Both the position numbers and the translations under genes were made by a program. A stretch of DNA of 64,000 bases from Oscarella lobularis (lineage: Eukaryota > Porifera > Homoscleromorpha > Homosclerophorida > Oscarellidae), in the NCBI RefSeq assembly GCF_947507565.1, contig NC_089185.1, positions 2,232,001-2,296,000 of the forward strand. The letters run 5' to 3'. A model generated the notes under the pieces. The model worked only from the letters and a program-made list of their open reading frames with translations. It searched no databases and was not told where the DNA came from. How positions within the stretch are numbered: position 1 is the first letter of the stretch; the number at the start of each line of letters is the position of its first letter. This document shows positions 22,858 to 33,107 of this stretch, one piece after another.

Positions 22858-23787
22858 GGAGTAGACATTATGCAGCTACCACGTACCTCTACGGAATATC
22901 AGTATGTGCTGGTATTTCAGGACTTCTTGACGAAGTGGCCGTCCGTCTTTCCACTACGGGATCAGACTGCAACGCGTTTAGGTCATTTTCTCGTCAATGA
23001 AGTGATTCCCACCTTTGGAATGCCGGAAGCTCTGCTCTCAAACAGAGGAGCTAATTTGTTAAGTCATCGGATGACGGAGGTCTGTACCGCTCTGGGCATT
23101 CAGCGTTTACTGACAACAACTTACCATCCTCAATGCAATGGAATGGTGGAACGATTTAACAGAACTTTGAAGGCAATGTTGAGAAAGCATGCGACTCAGT
23201 ATGGACAGCAATGGGACAAGTATTTATCTGTAGTTTTGTGGGCTTACCAAAATACACCGCACGAAGCGAAGTCAGAGAAGCCATCTTTCCTGTTATTTGG
23301 TTTCGATTGTCGCTCACCACCCGATGCTTCGTTTCTTCCGCCAAGTGGGCCGATCACCGGAGAGGCAGGGGAGTATCGTCGAACTCTGATGGAATCGCTG
23401 TTGTCTGCAAGGGAAATTGCTGCGTTGGAGATCCGTGCGGTTCAAGAAAAGTATCGACGTCAGTACGATAAGAGTACAGAGGAGTTTCGGTGCGTCGTCC
23501 GTGATTGGGTATTTGTACGGTTTCCACACGAGGAATCTGGGAAGCGTCGGAAGCTTTCGCGTCCTTGGTTTGGACCGTATCGCATTATTTCTCGTCGCGA
23601 TCCTGATCTCGATGTGCAGAAAGTCTACGCTCCGCAAGATGGGGTAGTGAAGGTACATCAATCGCGAGTAAAGCCGTCACCGCCTTCGTTTCCTGCTGGG
23701 CACTATTGGTATGGTGGTAACCGGCGCGGGGCTGGTGCGTTACCATCATGGGTTTCCGAGTTCCTTGAAGAAGATGAATCGGACTGA
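22858..23787 (+). pseudogene. Integrase C-terminal part of gypsy element A
   Basis: This continues the integrase core split at 13909, starting at G-V-D-I-M-Q-L-P. DDE-type features are EYQYVLVFQDFLTKWPSVFP, then LLSNRGANLLSH where the second catalytic aspartate (normally SDRG) has become asparagine. YHPQCNGMVERFNRTLK follows with the catalytic glutamate, then VVLWAYQNTPHEA. The C-terminal domain has a GPYRIISRRD segment and ends FLEEDESD. The reading frame is open throughout. The D-to-N change and the two insertions mean that no active enzyme is made. Confidence 0.85.
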
Positions 23788-23842
23788 CCTTATAATTTGA
23801 GATCACGAATGCTTGAGGACAAGCATTAATTCGGGGCGGCAG

Positions 23843-24019
23843 TAGTGTATCATGTGTGTGTTAGTAGAGTATGTATGTATGTGTATGTGTGATGTATGAC
23901 GTAACTGCGGCGACGTTGGGTTGTAGATATAGGGGTTGACGAGTGGGGAGGAGTCGGGATAAGAATAGAGAGAGCGTTAGAGAACACCACGGAATTGTCA
24001 GCGAACGCGAAGGATTACA
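23843..24019 (+). repeat. 3' LTR of gypsy element A
   Basis: It matches 8075-8251 with about ten substitutions and no large indel. It is preceded by TTCGGGGCGGCAG, the probable polypurine-like primer region, and followed by the AGTGT duplication. Confidence 0.85.
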
Positions 24020-24670
24020 AGTGTCGGCTCCAATTTTCTGCAAAATTTTCCGCGCGGTTGAGAGAACAGGTCGTAGCTTCCCTTGACGGCGTGCTCGACT
24101 GACCCGAACAAAATGACATACTTCGAACGACGACGATCGGGACGAACGGCTTCTGTCCGCGACAACCTTGTCGCTTTGTTGCTTGGCTTCAACGGTGGCA
24201 CGGAGAGACTCCGATGCGGCCTGGGAGCGCAGCGATGAAGCCGGAAGGAACTGGGATAGAGGCTCACGAATTTTCCGGCCTAAGAAAAGCTCCCCTGGTG
24301 ACTTCCCGGTGAGACTGTGGGGCGTGACGCGGTAGTGGAACAATGTTGCCGCCAAAGCGTCCGCGATTGACTTGCCATCCGCACGATGGGTTCGCAGACC
24401 ATTCTTAATAACCCGATTAAACCGCTCCACGCCTTCGTTGGCTTGCGGGTGGTAGCGCGGAGTCGTTACATGTTTAACACCGCACGACGACAGAAAACCC
24501 TTGAACTCCTCCGCGCAAAACTGAGGACCGTTATCGGTGATGATTTCTACCGGCAATCCATAGCGCACGAACAGAGAGCTAAGGGCAGAAACAACTTCCG
24601 ATGCCCGAAACTAGTGACCCGGAACAACCTCTGGCCACTTAGGGTTTCTCTTTTATCTATGGGTAAACGA
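24020..24670 (-). pseudogene. Integrase fragment of an older gypsy element (D)
   Basis: On the minus strand the frame runs from a WPEVV-like start through RYGLPVEIITDNGPQF (second catalytic Asp), HPQANEGVERFNRVIK (catalytic Glu) and LFHYRVTPHSLTGKSPGEL. The VSRARRQGKLRPVL region leads to RKILQKIGADT. The next codons lie on the far side of element A, at about 8074-8038 on the minus strand. There the same frame resumes once the AGTGT duplication is removed, so element A inserted inside this fragment. No RT, protease or LTR of element D was found, so only the 3' part of its pol survives here. Confidence 0.8.
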
Positions 24671-24814
24671 AGGCTGGGTCTCGCTAGGCGCGGGAAAAAT
24701 CACGAACGCAAGCGACGCTTGAAGACAAAAAATCGCACTAGCAGACCGTCTAAAAAAGTATTAGTATTTCTGCACATTTTACATTGATCAAGAAGATGCA
24801 CCGCTCTGCAGGAC

Positions 24815-27456
24815 GTGTCTATGATTCTATCAGAGCCTCAGTCACCGTCGCTACGGGAGTCCTCAACAGTAACACGTGCAGAAGAAGAGAAGACGATGGA
24901 GAGCCTAACATATTCATTGAGGCTACCTGACAACGCGTGGTCTGTCGCAGAAAAGGCGAAAGGCTTTCACCTTCGACGAGTAGTCGTCACGTCAGAGGAA
25001 ACGGGCCAATGAGCAGTATCGCATAGCGTCATGATTGGAGCAGACCGTACCTGGAAGGTTTGTTGCTATGACAATCCACTACCGGCTGACTGTGCACTTC
25101 CAGCGGAAGCGAGCAGTGACGTCATAAATGAAATTCTTAAGCGATGAGACACCAGCGCCTTTTGTCCTTGCAACAACGACGAGAAGTTTGTCGCGTTTGC
25201 TCAGTCTAAAAAGAGAAAGTTCTATTCGGTCGACGGAAAAACTGTTGCTGCTCAACTAACGCCCTCTTTCCGCGATGGAGACGACAGCCAAACCGTCCGT
25301 TCATCTTCCTGCTCAATTCTAATTGATTACAGCAAAGTCTCTGAACGTTGCTCTCACTGTTCCAAATACCGCAATACTCTCTTCTGAGCGTTTGGTGGCT
25401 ACAGGGGAAAAATGACCACAGAAAGAAGTGGACCTTTCAGCAGTCATGACAGCCATGCAAACGTACGTTACCTCAACACGCCGCAGCGTAGTCTCCGGTT
25501 CAGGCAACTGAAATCTCGTGCAACAGCTGCCGAGCGAAAATTGAAAAAACTGGTTGCTGATCGATTGGAAAGTGATGGTGTCTGTCTCGAAGATGACATG
25601 CAAGATGATTTTGGAGAAATTTTAAATGAGATGACGGATGAAATCAGGTGCAGCAACCCAGAAGATTCGTTGAAAAGAATTTTCTGGGATCACCAGCTGG
25701 AAGCTTTGCAAGGCAAGAATCCTCGTCAAATGCGCTGGCACCATGCAGTAATACAAATGTGCCTGCACCTCAAGTTCAAATCTTCCAGTGCCTACCGTTC
25801 CCTCCGAGAATCGGGCGTTATAACCCTTCCTTGCGAGAGAACTTTATTCGATTATTCCCACTGGTCTAAGAGAACGTCAGGGTTTAGTGAAATCCTAAAT
25901 AAGCAATGGCAAAAGGAAGCTGACATAATAGACGAAAAAGACAAATATGTCGTACTCACCTTTGACGAGATGAAGGTGAAAGACAATTTGGTTTTTGACA
26001 AACACTCCCTTTCGAAAACTCATTGGGTTTACGGACTTGCGAGACATCAACACTGCTCTCGAAAATTTAGAGAAGCAATGTTTACAAAATGACGACATAA
26101 CCAGCTCTAAAGTTGCAACTCGTATGCTCGCCTTTATGGTAAGAGGAATTTTCACGAGCTTAGAATTCCCATATGCCCACTTTCGCACGAGGGGATGTAC
26201 CGCTGAAGAGCTCTTTCAGTTGGTGTGGGAGGCAGTGTACAACCTTGAGGCATATGGGTTCAATGTAACAGTCATCACTTGCGACGGCGCTTCCTCTAAT
26301 CGCAAATTTTTCAAAATGAACTCAACATCTGCTACTGAGAGCGGACGTGGCGTCGTTTACAAGACAAGAAATCCTTACGACAGTACCAGAGAGATTTTCT
26401 TCATGTCTGATGTTTTGCATCTGATAAAAACCACCAGAAACTGCTGATCCAATTCATTTGCTCACAGTCATTCACGAACTCTTTGGGTAAAATTTCCTAC
26501 CCACGAGGTCTGTATTGGCCTTAAGGTACCGTTTTAGAAAAATGGCCTCCACATCAGCTGGACACATCTTACAGAATTGGTTGACAAAAGTCGCTCTTCG
26601 GCTGGCCTGACCCTACTCCTGAAGATCACGAAGAAGCACCTTAGTCTTACCACGTGGTCTTACCGCGTTTTCAAGGATGCGTGTTAGGCTTGCTACGCAA
26701 GTAAGATAAGCCGTTACTTTGCCTTACAGTTTTTTACTGTCTACCTCAGGTGCAGAGCGCATCGGTCGTTGCAGCTTTAAAGTTCTCCAAGAAAAATGAT
26801 ACAAAAGAAACAGAAAAATTTGTCGAATTTTCGACATTTTTTTTGATTGCTTTAACGTCCGTTGCTGTTCTGAAGGAAATAAGCGCAGGAAACCTGATTT
26901 GGGACCCTATAGAAGTCCCACAGACGAAAGATTCAAAGTGTTTGCTCTCATCCCGCCTTCCCGTCGTATAGTTACTTTTGCAGTGGCTGAAAGACGAATT
27001 TTTGGGGTATCTTTATGAATGGCGCGAGAATGTAAAGAACCGCGAGGGATTTTCGGCGCTTGAAAAGCAAGAAAATGAGTCTGTCCAAAGAGACTTTGGA
27101 AGGCCTAGAAATGACAGGTTCGTGACATAAAGATGAGATGAACTTTTTTGCACTAGTTCCTGTCTTTTCTCGAAGTCGGGCCTCTTCTTTTAAAAATTCC
27201 TGAAGTGAAATTCTTACTGAGTGAAAAATTTAGTCAAGACCCGTTAGACATATTTCGGAAAACAACGTTATCAAGGAGGATGCAATTCAAATCCCTCAGT
27301 GAACGAATACTAGAGCAATGCTACGAATATTATGGATCAGATGGTTTAGACCCGGTAAGAGGAAACTTCAGAATATCTAGGAAACGAAAAGATACTACGC
27401 TAGACGACACGTCAATGCCTAAGCGCAGTGTTCCTCGCAAGAAGCTAACATATTAA
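24815..27456 (+). pseudogene. P-element-like (THAP9-type) transposase, copy 2, decayed
   Basis: The recognisable order is an N-terminal part with SERCSHCSKYRNTL (about 25340-25385), then YLNTPQRSLRFRQLKSRA (leucine zipper, 25470). RWHHAVIQMCLHLKFKSSSA, TLPCERTLFDYSHW and YVVLTFDEMKVKDNLVFDKH follow. A frameshift near 25990-26010 leads to KLIGFTDLRDINTALEN, RMLAFMVRGIFTSLEFPYAH, VTVITCDGASSNRKFF and FMSDVLHLIKTTRNC with a stop directly after. Further broken pieces (26750-27200) lead to the conserved end LLSEKFSQDPLDIF (27205-27456). The THAP domain was not found. It is better preserved than copy 1 (6480-8037), but several stops and frameshifts rule out activity. Confidence 0.8.
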
Positions 27457-27469
27457 CATAAATAATTCT

Positions 27470-28545
27470 TGAGAGCTGCCGTCACATAAGTGATATTGAA
27501 ACGTCTATGTCAATTTGCCTTGCTCTTCAAACTGTTTCTCAGGGATTTTCCTTTTGCACTCCCATGCCTGCTTTGCCTATAAATCTCCATCCAGTAGCCG
27601 GCTATAGAAAATCCTCTAATTGCGATCCATTTCAAAACAATTTCTTGTAGCAATTCGTTTCTGCTGTCACCAGAAAGACCCATGGATGCAGCATCTCAGC
27701 AGCGCTGAACATTTACGTTTGAGCAGGCTAGACCGAGCAATTTATCTTTCTGATCCTCTGCCCCGCATGCAAGAACGCCTGTTAGGCTTTGGCGAGTCGC
27801 TTTTTCAATTTCGCGAAACAACGTGTACGCGACATCGTTCACTTGGAAAAGTCCTCCTCTGGTCACAGATCTAACCGACGTTGTTGTGTAATCCAAAAAA
27901 AGAAGGAACCTGTCCTTCGACTTCACAGTCGTCGTTACATGCCAACCTTTTCAGGCAGCTGATAAATAAAGACTTGTCCGCAACCGTGTATCTTTCGTAT
28001 TTTTTTCAGCAAGGAATACGGAACGTATCCCGCAGCATATCGAATAATGTTCTCTTCTTCACTTGACAACGCCACAGCCACTGATGGTGCCGACGGCGGA
28101 GCTGGCTGAGCTGCATTTCCGCACTCAGTAATCGACATAATGAGCGACTTTAATATTCGTTCGTTCACGTACTGCCGAACTAGCGAATGAAGATTGCTCT
28201 TCAACTTCGACAGAAAAGCCTCCCACAAATCATCCAGAGTTGTGAGTCGAACACGTTGAAATTCTTCCCACAGCTTTTGTCTGCTGAATGCTTTTGTTGT
28301 AGAGCATCTCTCAGCCGTTAAACAAACTCTCTTCAAAGCATCAAAGTGACTCTTAGAAAAGTCTTCCAAGAAAAGTCGAAAAGTCGCTATTATCCAGTTT
28401 CTGGACAAGAAATCTTGCTTCTGCGACAGCCGCGCGACTTCGGTTTGATGCAGACTTTGGAATGGGGTCGGAGAGGGCGGCGGTAAGGCCGGTAAGGGCT
28501 CGGATTGTAGAGGAGAGGGATAGGAAACGATAGCGCGCTACTGTA
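27470..28545 (-). pseudogene. Unclassified mobile-element protein, C-terminal part, decayed
   Basis: Minus-strand pieces run from RAAVAEARFLVQKLDNSDFS (about 28430) through LWEEFQRVRLTTLDDLWEAF and SSEEENIIRYAAGYVPYSLL (about 28050-27990). A frame change leads to VTRGGLFQVNDVAYTLFREI (about 27860-27790) and RGFSIAGYWMEIYRQS near 27580. I recognise this combination (N-x-x-R-Y-x-x-G-Y-V-P, then R-G-G-L-F-x-V-N-D, then R-G-F-S) as a recurring uncharacterised protein type in invertebrate repeats. Its function is unknown to me. Two or more frameshifts make this copy a pseudogene. Its upstream part may lie beyond the MITE at 28571. Confidence 0.55.
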
Positions 28546-28580
28546 CATTGTGACGTTGCATCCGGACACGCAGTGGCTGC

Positions 28581-28712
28581 TGTGACGAACACTAGTTAGT
28601 TGATACGTATGAGTGACGTACCAGTTGGTATATAGATGTTGTCTGTAGAGATAGTTAGCAGTCGTAAGGTTCACACGCCTAAATAAAGACTCACCCACAA
28701 ACAATCGTCACA
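28581..28712 (+). repeat. 5' LTR of gypsy element B
   Basis: 132 bp, TGTGACGAACAC...ATCGTCACA, with inverted ends TGTGACGA/TCGTCACA. It contains a TATATAG box-like sequence near 28634 and an AATAAA polyadenylation signal near 28682. It is identical to 32967-33098. Confidence 0.92.
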
Positions 28713-28766
28713 TGGTGACAGGACTTTGCTAATGGAAAACGCAGGACCCATTCCGAGATCGGTGGC

Positions 28767-30663
28767 ATGACCACCCCAGCAACTCCGACTGATTGACCCA
28801 GCTCATCGCGGAGAGAACTGGCGAAAATTCGAACGCCAGTGGAAGCTCTACTCCACTGCCGCGCTCATCGACGGCGAGTCTAAGAAAGTGCAGACTGCGT
28901 CACTCCTCAATATCATCGGCGACGAAGGCCTCGACCTCTTCGAGACCTTCACCTATGATAATGACGGAGACGAGGAAGATATCGGAATCGTTCTCAAGAA
29001 GTTTCGTGACTATTGCGTACCGCTACTCGATGCGACGTTCGAGCGCTACGTTTTCTTCCAACGCAACCAGCAGCAGGGAGAATCGATCACCGAGTACATC
29101 ACGGCGGTGACCAAGCTCGCCCGCACGTGTGAATTCGGCGCCGACAAAGACAATCACATCCGTGATCGATTAGTGCACGGAATTCACGACCCCAATCTAC
29201 GCCAAAAGCTGTTCGACAAGCAACCGCTCACGCTTGACAAATGCCTCAAACTTCTTCGGTCCAGCGAAGTGAACAAGTTTAGAGCGCAGGCAATTACGAC
29301 GGAGGAGACGCTGCACCACGTACACCGCGCGTGGACGCCCAAAGCCGCAGGGGACAAGACACCTGCTGGCACGCGACGAGATACGCCCCGATTCGAGCGA
29401 CGGGCGCAGCAACCACCGAAGGCCCAACAAACGCAACAGGTCGCTAAAACGTCGCGACGACAGCGCTTCACGTACGGAGACGACAGCTGCGACTATTGCG
29501 GTCTGAAGCACGCACCAAAGAAATCCAGCTGTCCTGCGTCTGAGAAGGAATGTACGAAGTGTGGGAAGAAAGGCCACTATGAGAGGGTGTGTCGATCCAA
29601 GACGGTGCATCACATCGCAACGGACGACGACGCAGGAGTCCAATACGTCGAGCTCAACGTCATCGATGACCGAAAGAGCACGAAGGCGACGGCTACGTTT
29701 CAAATTCGCGGAAGTACGCACGACGTTCGCTTCCAAATCGACACAGGAGCGATGAGTAACATTCTCTCGTTTTACGATTACGCGAAGGCGACTCGCGATA
29801 CGTCGGGAAAGAAGCTCGCTCAGACGAACACGATCCTGATTATGCACAACAAGACGCACGTTAAGCCACGCGGCGTCGCAACGTTGTGTATCGAACGCAA
29901 TGGCCATGCGTATTCAGCCAACTTTCTTATTGTTCCCGGTACAGCGACGCCGCTTCTGAGCTTACAGGCGAGTCAGGAGCTCGGACTCGTGAAGATTACG
30001 GACTGCGATGACGTTCACGCAGTCGTGACGCAACCCGTGGCTCCGCCCACCCCGAATGCGGAAGTGACGACCCAAGAAGGCACGCCTACGCTACAGGACC
30101 CGTTGCTCAAGAAATACGCCGACGTTTTCGAGGGTCTCGGCACACTACCGGGTGAATATTCCATTACACTGGCTGAGAATAGCAGTCCCAAGGTAACGCC
30201 CCCACGTCGATTACCAATAGCAGTTCAAACTTCTTTCGACAAAGAACTTGACCGGATGCTGAAACTCAAAGTTATAGCACCAGTGACAGAACCGACGGAT
30301 TGGGTTTCCGCTATGGTTGCCGTACGGAAAAGCAACGGAAGAGTTCGAATCTGTCTTGATCCTAAGGACCTCAACAAATCTATCAAACGTCCACATTATC
30401 CGCTACCGACCTTCGAAGATGTGGCAGCCCGATTGGCAAATGCGAAAGTGTTTTCGGTATTAGACGCCAGATCAGGGTTTTGGCAGGTGCTGCTGGCCAA
30501 AGCGTCGAGCTTCCTGACCACATTCAACACGCCACAAGGCCGATTTCGTTGGCTACGAATGCCCTTTGGGATAGCATCAGCTCCAGAGGAATGGCAGCGC
30601 AGAATGCACCAGCTGATTGAAGGATCTCTGGTGTTGAAGTCATTGCGGATGATTTTCTTGTGA
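28767..30663 (+). pseudogene. Gag, protease and RT N-terminal part of gypsy element B
   Basis: The probable start is the ATG at 28767 (MTTPATPTD, matching the MATALMTTA... start of element C). An extra base near 28790 shifts the frame. After it the frame is open through the Gag capsid (WRKFERQWKLYSTAA, ESITEYITAVTKLARTCEF), two zinc knuckles (CDYCGLKHAPKKSSC; CTKCGKKGHYERVC), the protease FQIDTGAMSNIL and RT up to MPFGIASAPEEWQRRM. The frame is lost at about 30640, just before the catalytic aspartates, which continue in the next frame. The polyprotein would have been a single gag-pol frame as in element C. Confidence 0.85.
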
Positions 30664-32936
30664 TTGGGTCAGGAGATACCCATCAAGCAGCTTTGGAGAA
30701 TCACGACCGCAATCTTGACGCGTTCCTTGCGCGTGCTCGCCAGCGAGGGTTGACCCTTAATCCGGAGAAAACGCGTCTTCGACTGACGCAAGTCAAGTTT
30801 GTCGGACACACGCTAACAACGGAGGGGGTCGCAGCGGACCCAGAGAAGATTCGTGCAATAACTGGGATGCCAACGCCGCAAAATGTTCATGATCTACGCC
30901 GAGTGTTAGGAATGATTAACTACTTGGCCAAATTTCTACCACGTCTATCTGAAGTCAGTGAAAATCTTCGTCTACTCGACAGGAAAGGGACGGAATGGCA
31001 CTGGACGGACTCTCATGAAGAGTCGTGGAAAGAAATCAAGAAGCTCGTCACTTCAACTCCTGTCTTGGCTTACTTTGACAGCAAGAAGGAGGTGACACTG
31101 CAATGCGACGCTTCACAAAGTGGTTTGGGAGCAGCAATGCTGCAGGAAGGCAAACCGGTCTACTACGTATCAAGGGCACTCACGCAGGCAGAGAAAAATT
31201 ATGCTCAGATAGAGAAAGAGCTCCTAGCTATCGTCTTTGCATGCGAGAGATTGGATCATTATCTCTACGCTCGACGGATCAAGGTAGAATCTGATCACAA
31301 GCCTTTGGTTCCAATCTCGAGAAGACCAATTGCAAACGCACCAAAAAGGCTACAGAGGATGTTCACTCGGCTGGCAAGATATGACTTGGACATCCAGTAC
31401 AAGAAAGGAGAACAAATGTATGTTGCTGATACACTCTCCCGAGCTTACTTGGAGACGCCAGAAGACACGGCATCGTGGCAAACCGAAACGTGTATGAATC
31501 TGGAAGAAGTCGATCTAGAAGAAGATTTCCCGCTGGAAACGGATAAGCTGAAACGAGTGAGGCAGGCAACAGGACAGGATGCAGAACTGCAGAGTGTTAC
31601 AATGATGTTGCAGCACGGCTGGCCGGAAAAGAAAGCAGTCGTACCTCACCTCGCCAAGCCATACTACAGCCAGAAGGACGCCATGTTCCTGAAGAATGGA
31701 CTGGTATACAAAGGTGACCGAATTGTGGTACCAGTATGCCTTAGAGCAGAAATGATGCAGCTACTTCACAGCACGCATCTTGGCATTGAAGGATGCTTGC
31801 GACGAGCCAGAGAAAGCTTCTATTGGCCCCGCATGAATGCGCAAATACGTGAAAATATTTCGACGTGCAGCGTATGCAATGCTATACAGCCGGAGCAGTG
31901 CAGAGAGCCGCTGAAGCCTAGCGAAGTTGCCAAAGGCCCATGGCAGAAAATAGGAGTGGATCTCTTTCATCTCGACTCAGTCGACTACTTGATTGCTGTG
32001 GATTATTATTCAAATTATTTTGAAGTCGATCGCCTGTCGGACACAGTAGCGTCCACGGTGATACACAAGATGAAGGCTCACATGGCCAGGCACGGAATTC
32101 CTGACGTGATGGTATCCGACAACGGACCGCAGTTCGCAAACTCAGAATTCGTCAGATTTGCGAAAGACTGGGGATTCCAGCACGTTACCTCCTCACCTCG
32201 CTACCCGCAGTCAAACGGCAAAGCGGAGAACGCTGTCAAGACGTGCAAAACGCTGATGAAGAAGGCGTTGCTAGCCAAGTCTGACATCTACCTCGCTTTG
32301 ATGGACTTCCGTAACACGCCGTCGGAGAAGCTTGGATCATCACCTGCGCAACTACTGTTTGGCAGGAGAATCCAGACCAGGCTGCCAGTGACCAAAGCGA
32401 TGCTCCAGCCCGCCATTGCTCCACCTCAATTGGTTACGCAGAAAATAGCCGACGCCAAAGTGCAGCAAAAGCAGCGCTACGACACCAAGTCCAAGGCTCT
32501 ACAACCGCTACAAACCGGGGATACGGTCCGGATCAAGCGCCCAGGTGAAGCCGAATGGTCGCAAGGAGTATGCATGAAGCGTCTGAGCGCCAGATCTTAT
32601 GTGGTGAAGTCCGGAAAACGCCCGTATCGCCGCAATCGTCGTCAGATCAGGCTGACGCATGAAAAAGAGAGAGAGGAGGAGGAACAGATTGATATCGAGC
32701 CACCAGACGTTGAAGCACCGACTGCCGAAACGCAGAGTGAGCCGGATCCAGATCCAGATCCCGATCCCGATCCAACCACTGATACGCAGTCAACTCAACC
32801 TTCGGATCTAAGCCCGACAAGGGCCGAAGAAAGTTCAAGTTCAAGTTCAGGCTCTACGGCAGTCCAAGTTACAAGGTCTGGCCGCACAAGCCGCCCTCCA
32901 TCTTACCTTGCAGAGTACGACATGTCGCGCAAGTAG
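30640..32936 (+). pseudogene. RT C-terminal part, RNase H and integrase of gypsy element B
   Basis: This starts in the frame that carries the RT catalytic VIADDFLVIG and runs open to 32936. RT ends with VLGMINYLAKFLPRL. RNase H has LQCDASQSGLGAAM, the YAQIEKELLAIVFA glutamate, ESDHKPLV and YVADTLSRA. The integrase zinc domain (HLGIEGCLRRARESFYWP, then CSVCNA) precedes the core, with GVDLFHL, VMVSDNGPQF and NGKAENAVK as the D, D and E sites. A basic C-terminal domain (YRRNRRQIRLTHEK) and an acidic tail of (DP) repeats and serines end the protein. All catalytic residues are present. Only the frameshift at about 30640 separates this part from gag. Confidence 0.9.
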
Positions 32937-32966
32937 GCAGACGGTCTGACTCCAAACAAAGGGAGG

Positions 32967-33098
32967 TGTGACGAACACTAGTTAGTTGATACGTATGAGT
33001 GACGTACCAGTTGGTATATAGATGTTGTCTGTAGAGATAGTTAGCAGTCGTAAGGTTCACACGCCTAAATAAAGACTCACCCACAAACAATCGTCACA
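32967..33098 (+). repeat. 3' LTR of gypsy element B
   Basis: Identical to 28581-28712 as far as can be read. It is preceded by the purine tract AAACAAAGGGAGG and followed by the GCTGC duplication. Confidence 0.92.
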
Positions 33099-33107
33099 GC
33101 TGCCCTT

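Larger units (their letters stand above)
8075..24019 (+). mobile_element. Ty3/gypsy LTR retrotransposon A, decayed and twice interrupted
   Basis: Two direct repeats of about 174-177 bp (8075-8251 and 23843-24019) enclose gag, protease, RT, RNase H and integrase in the Ty3/gypsy order. The repeats differ at roughly ten positions, so the insertion is not recent. The 5-bp AGTGT lies immediately outside both ends (8070-8074, 24020-24024). Removing the element rejoins an older minus-strand integrase frame across those bases, which supports it as the target duplication. The canonical LTR start TG lies three bases inside this boundary. Inserted within it are a 711-bp hAT-like MITE (11137-11847) and an 8.9-kb DNA transposon (13910-22857) that itself carries a DIRS element. 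Without insertions the element is about 6.3 kb. Confidence 0.9.
28581..33098 (+). mobile_element. Ty3/gypsy LTR retrotransposon B, young
   Basis: Complete element with LTRs 28581-28712 and 32967-33098 that I read as identical over 132 bp. The 5-bp target duplication is GCTGC (28576-28580 and 33099-33103). The primer-binding site starts TGGTGACAG immediately after the 5' LTR, and a purine tract AAACAAAGGGAGG precedes the 3' LTR. Identical LTRs imply recent insertion, yet two single-base frameshifts break gag-pol. It belongs to the same lineage as element C: the primer site, purine tract and ADDFLVIG RT motif are shared. Confidence 0.95.

Noticed and set aside
29197-29907. 236-codon minus-strand frame opposite gypsy B gag-protease
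   Set aside because: It is antisense to the zinc-knuckle and protease coding region and has no independent motif.
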